Assembly: GCA_003155695.1 (NCBI GenBank) | Contig: PMDZ01000011.1 | Location: 18,299 to 57,133, forward strand | Origin: Candidatus Nomurabacteria bacterium | Lineage (GTDB): Bacteria; Patescibacteriota; Minisyncoccia; Phycocordibacterales; UBA9973 | Direction of reading: 5' to 3' | Length of the DNA: 38,835 bases | Shown here: piece by piece, positions 36,700 to 38,835 of the stretch | Layout of the letters: every line of letters begins with the position of its first letter | How positions within the stretch are numbered: the first letter of the stretch is position 1 | Notes under the pieces: model-generated | Databases searched by the model: none | What the model saw: only the letters and a program-made list of their open reading frames with translations | What the model was told of the DNA's origin: nothing | Program-made: the position numbers and the translations under genes

Positions 36700-37947
36700 A
36701 TGAAACAATCACATTTGTTTACTAAAACCAAAAAAGAAAGCCCGACAGACGAGGTTGCTCAGAATGCCGAGCTTTTAATTAAGGCTGGATTTATTAATAA
36801 GGAAATGGCGGGAGTCTACTCTTATTTGCCTCTCGGGCTTCGAGTAATCAAGAAAATCGAAAATATTATAAGGGAGGAGATGGACGCAATTGGCGGGCAA
36901 GAAATGAAAACTTCCATACTTCAAAATAAAGAAATCTGGGAAAAGTCTGGAAGGTGGAGTGACAAAGATATTGATATTTGGTTCAAAACAAAATTTAAAA
37001 ATGGAGGAGAAGTTGGCCTATCTTTTACCAATGAGGAAGCTTACGCCAATATTTTAAAACAATATATAAGTTCATATAAAGACTTACCGGTTTATCCTTA
37101 CGATTTTAAAAGTATTTTCAGAAATGAAGCCAGAAGTAAATCTGGAATTTTAAGAGGCAAAGAATTTTACTGGAAAGCACTTTATTCTTTTTCAAAAAAT
37201 GAGGAAGGGCATAATGAATTTTACGAAAAGGCAAAACTTGCATATAGAAATATTTTTCAAAGAGTTGGCATTGGACATTTAACATATATAACTTTTGCTT
37301 CTGGGGGATCATTTTCAAAATTCTCACATGAATTTCAAACAGTTACTGGAGCTGGAGAAGATACGATATATATTGATGAAGACAAAGGTATTGCGGTAAA
37401 CAAAGAAGTTTATGAAGATGAAGTCCTAAAAAACTTGGGTCTTGAAAAGGATAGATTAATCGAAAAAAGAGCCGTAGAGGTCGGGAATATTTTTTCACTT
37501 GGGACAAGATTTTCGGAGCCTTTTGACTTGAAATATAAGGATGAAAATGGAGAAGAAAAATTAGTGGTAATGGGCAGTTATGGTATTGGGCTTGGAAGAC
37601 TAATGGGAACGATTGTTGAATCTCTTTCAGATGGCAAGGGAATTATTTGGCCGGAATCTGTGGCCCCATTTAAAGTGCATTTACTTTCTTTAGGAGATGA
37701 TGACAAAACAAATTCCGAAGGAGATAAACTTTATGAAAATCTATCGGAAAAAGGAATTGAAGTTTTGTATGATGATCGCCGCGATGTTTCGGCCGGAGAA
37801 AAATTTGCCGACTCCGACCTCATCGGGATTCCTTATCGTGTGGTTGTTTCGAAACGAAGTCTCAATGACGGAGGTTTTGAAATTAAGAAAAGAACGGAGG
37901 AAAAAGGGAAAATAGTTTCGTTTGAAAAATTAACAGAAGAATTTTAA
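36700..37947 (+). CDS. proS: Prolyl-tRNA synthetase (short form without editing insertion)
   Basis: AGVYSYLPLGLRVIKKIENIIREEMD; FRNEARSKSGILRGKEFYWKALYSF; GSYGIGLGRLMGTIVE. Confidence 0.93.
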   Translation: MKQSHLFTKTKKESPTDEVAQNAELLIKAGFINKEMAGVYSYLPLGLRVIKKIENIIREEMDAIGGQEMKTSILQNKEIWEKSGRWSDKDIDIWFKTKFKNGGEVGLSFTNEEAYANILKQYISSYKDLPVYPYDFKSIFRNEARSKSGILRGKEFYWKALYSFSKNEEGHNEFYEKAKLAYRNIFQRVGIGHLTYITFASGGSFSKFSHEFQTVTGAGEDTIYIDEDKGIAVNKEVYEDEVLKNLGLEKDRLIEKRAVEVGNIFSLGTRFSEPFDLKYKDENGEEKLVVMGSYGIGLGRLMGTIVESLSDGKGIIWPESVAPFKVHLLSLGDDDKTNSEGDKLYENLSEKGIEVLYDDRRDVSAGEKFADSDLIGIPYRVVVSKRSLNDGGFEIKKRTEEKGKIVSFEKLTEEF

Positions 37948-38059
37948 AAATACGTTGGCTGAACCCTTGCGCAGGCTGTCGAGCCGAGCAGAGAAAATTT
38001 TCAGCAGAAAATTATTCGTGGTGAAGACAATATATTTTTAAAATTCTTTATAATACAAA

Positions 38060-38835
38060 ATGTTTAAAAAATTCTATGAAATGTTTTCGAATGATATCGG
38101 GATAGATCTGGGAACTGCCAATACTTTGGTCTATTTGAAAGGTCATGGAATTGTCATTAACGAACCATCGGTAGTTGTTGTGAACCAGAAGACCGGTCAA
38201 ATTATTGCCGTCGGAGTTGAGGCCAAACAAATGCTTGGTCGGACCCCGGGCCATATCCGCGCCGTTCGGCCGATTGTCGACGGAGTAATTTCCGATTTTG
38301 AAGTTACCGAAGAAATGATAACTTATCTGATTAACAAAGCCGAAAAAATATCGAAAAAATTTATTCGCCCCAGAGTTATCGTCGGAGTCCCGACCGGTGT
38401 TACCAATGTTGAAATCAGGGCGGTGGAAGATGCAACTCGCTCGGCCGGAGCTCGGGAAGTTTATATCGTCGAAGAGCCGATGTCCGCGGCTATCGGCATA
38501 CGATTGCCAATCAAAGATGCCGTCGGTTCGGTTATCGTAGACATCGGAGGTGGAACGACTGATATTGCTGTCATATCACTTTCGGGAGTTGTCTGTTCGA
38601 AAAATATAAAAATTGCCGGAGACCTTCTGAATATAAATATCATTAACTACATGAAAGATGAGTTCAAACTTTTAATCGGCGAGAGAACAGCCGAGAATAT
38701 TAAGATTGCTATTGGCGGTGTGATGGAGGGTGAGCCGATGGAAGCGGAAGTCAGAGGCCGAGACTTGGTCACCGGGCTTCCTCGTCAAGTCATTGTCACG
38801 GATTCCGATATTCGTGAAGCTATCATGCCTTCAAT
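38060..38835 (+). CDS. mreB: Rod-shape-determining protein MreB (3' partial)
   Basis: FSNDIGIDLGTANTLVYLKGHGIVINEPSVVVVN; IVEEPMSAAIGIRLPI; VDIGGGTTDIAVISL. Confidence 0.96.
   Translation, partial: MFKKFYEMFSNDIGIDLGTANTLVYLKGHGIVINEPSVVVVNQKTGQIIAVGVEAKQMLGRTPGHIRAVRPIVDGVISDFEVTEEMITYLINKAEKISKKFIRPRVIVGVPTGVTNVEIRAVEDATRSAGAREVYIVEEPMSAAIGIRLPIKDAVGSVIVDIGGGTTDIAVISLSGVVCSKNIKIAGDLLNINIINYMKDEFKLLIGERTAENIKIAIGGVMEGEPMEAEVRGRDLVTGLPRQVIVTDSDIREAIMPS

Noticed and set aside
1-38835. Alternative genetic code (UGA as Gly, as in some CPR lineages)
   Set aside because: Conserved genes read through in the standard code, and the 2214 TGA terminates the second cohesin ORF at an ATGA overlap with the next gene.

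Overview
This looks like a low-GC bacterial chromosome segment from the Candidate Phyla Radiation (Patescibacteria, probably Parcubacteria-like). I infer this from gene content and compact or permuted proteins, without any database search. The standard genetic code is used. Backbone genes: gyrB, thrS(-), rpmF, nusB(-Nudix), rnc, smc (short), vanY-like(-), rnr(-), rpsP, khpA, trmD, rpoB, rpoC, a Cys-rich CPR-type zinc-ribbon protein, dnaG, rpoD, a DsbA-like protein(-), a GT2 glycosyltransferase, a thioredoxin-like protein, tRNA-Thr(-), tsf(-), rpsB(-), proS and mreB (partial). Accessory content: a dockerin plus three cohesin-like surface proteins at the left edge; small membrane-protein and ncRNA transcription units at 11.8-12.8 kb; and an AT-rich insertion at 34.4-36.6 kb carrying an unknown 483-aa protein and a wHTH-Cas2/PaaX-like protein, each bracketed by its own repeat pair. 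Most notable: (i) the DsbA-like protein appears circularly permuted; (ii) the repeat-bracketed orphan Cas2-like/unknown gene pair; (iii) structured leaders upstream of rpsB and rpoB; (iv) in-frame repeat insertions in RNase R and TrmD; (v) a recurrent leaderless-promoter arrangement; (vi) a hinge-less mini-SMC; (vii) a NusB-Nudix fusion; (viii) a duplicated tRNA-Thr 3' end.
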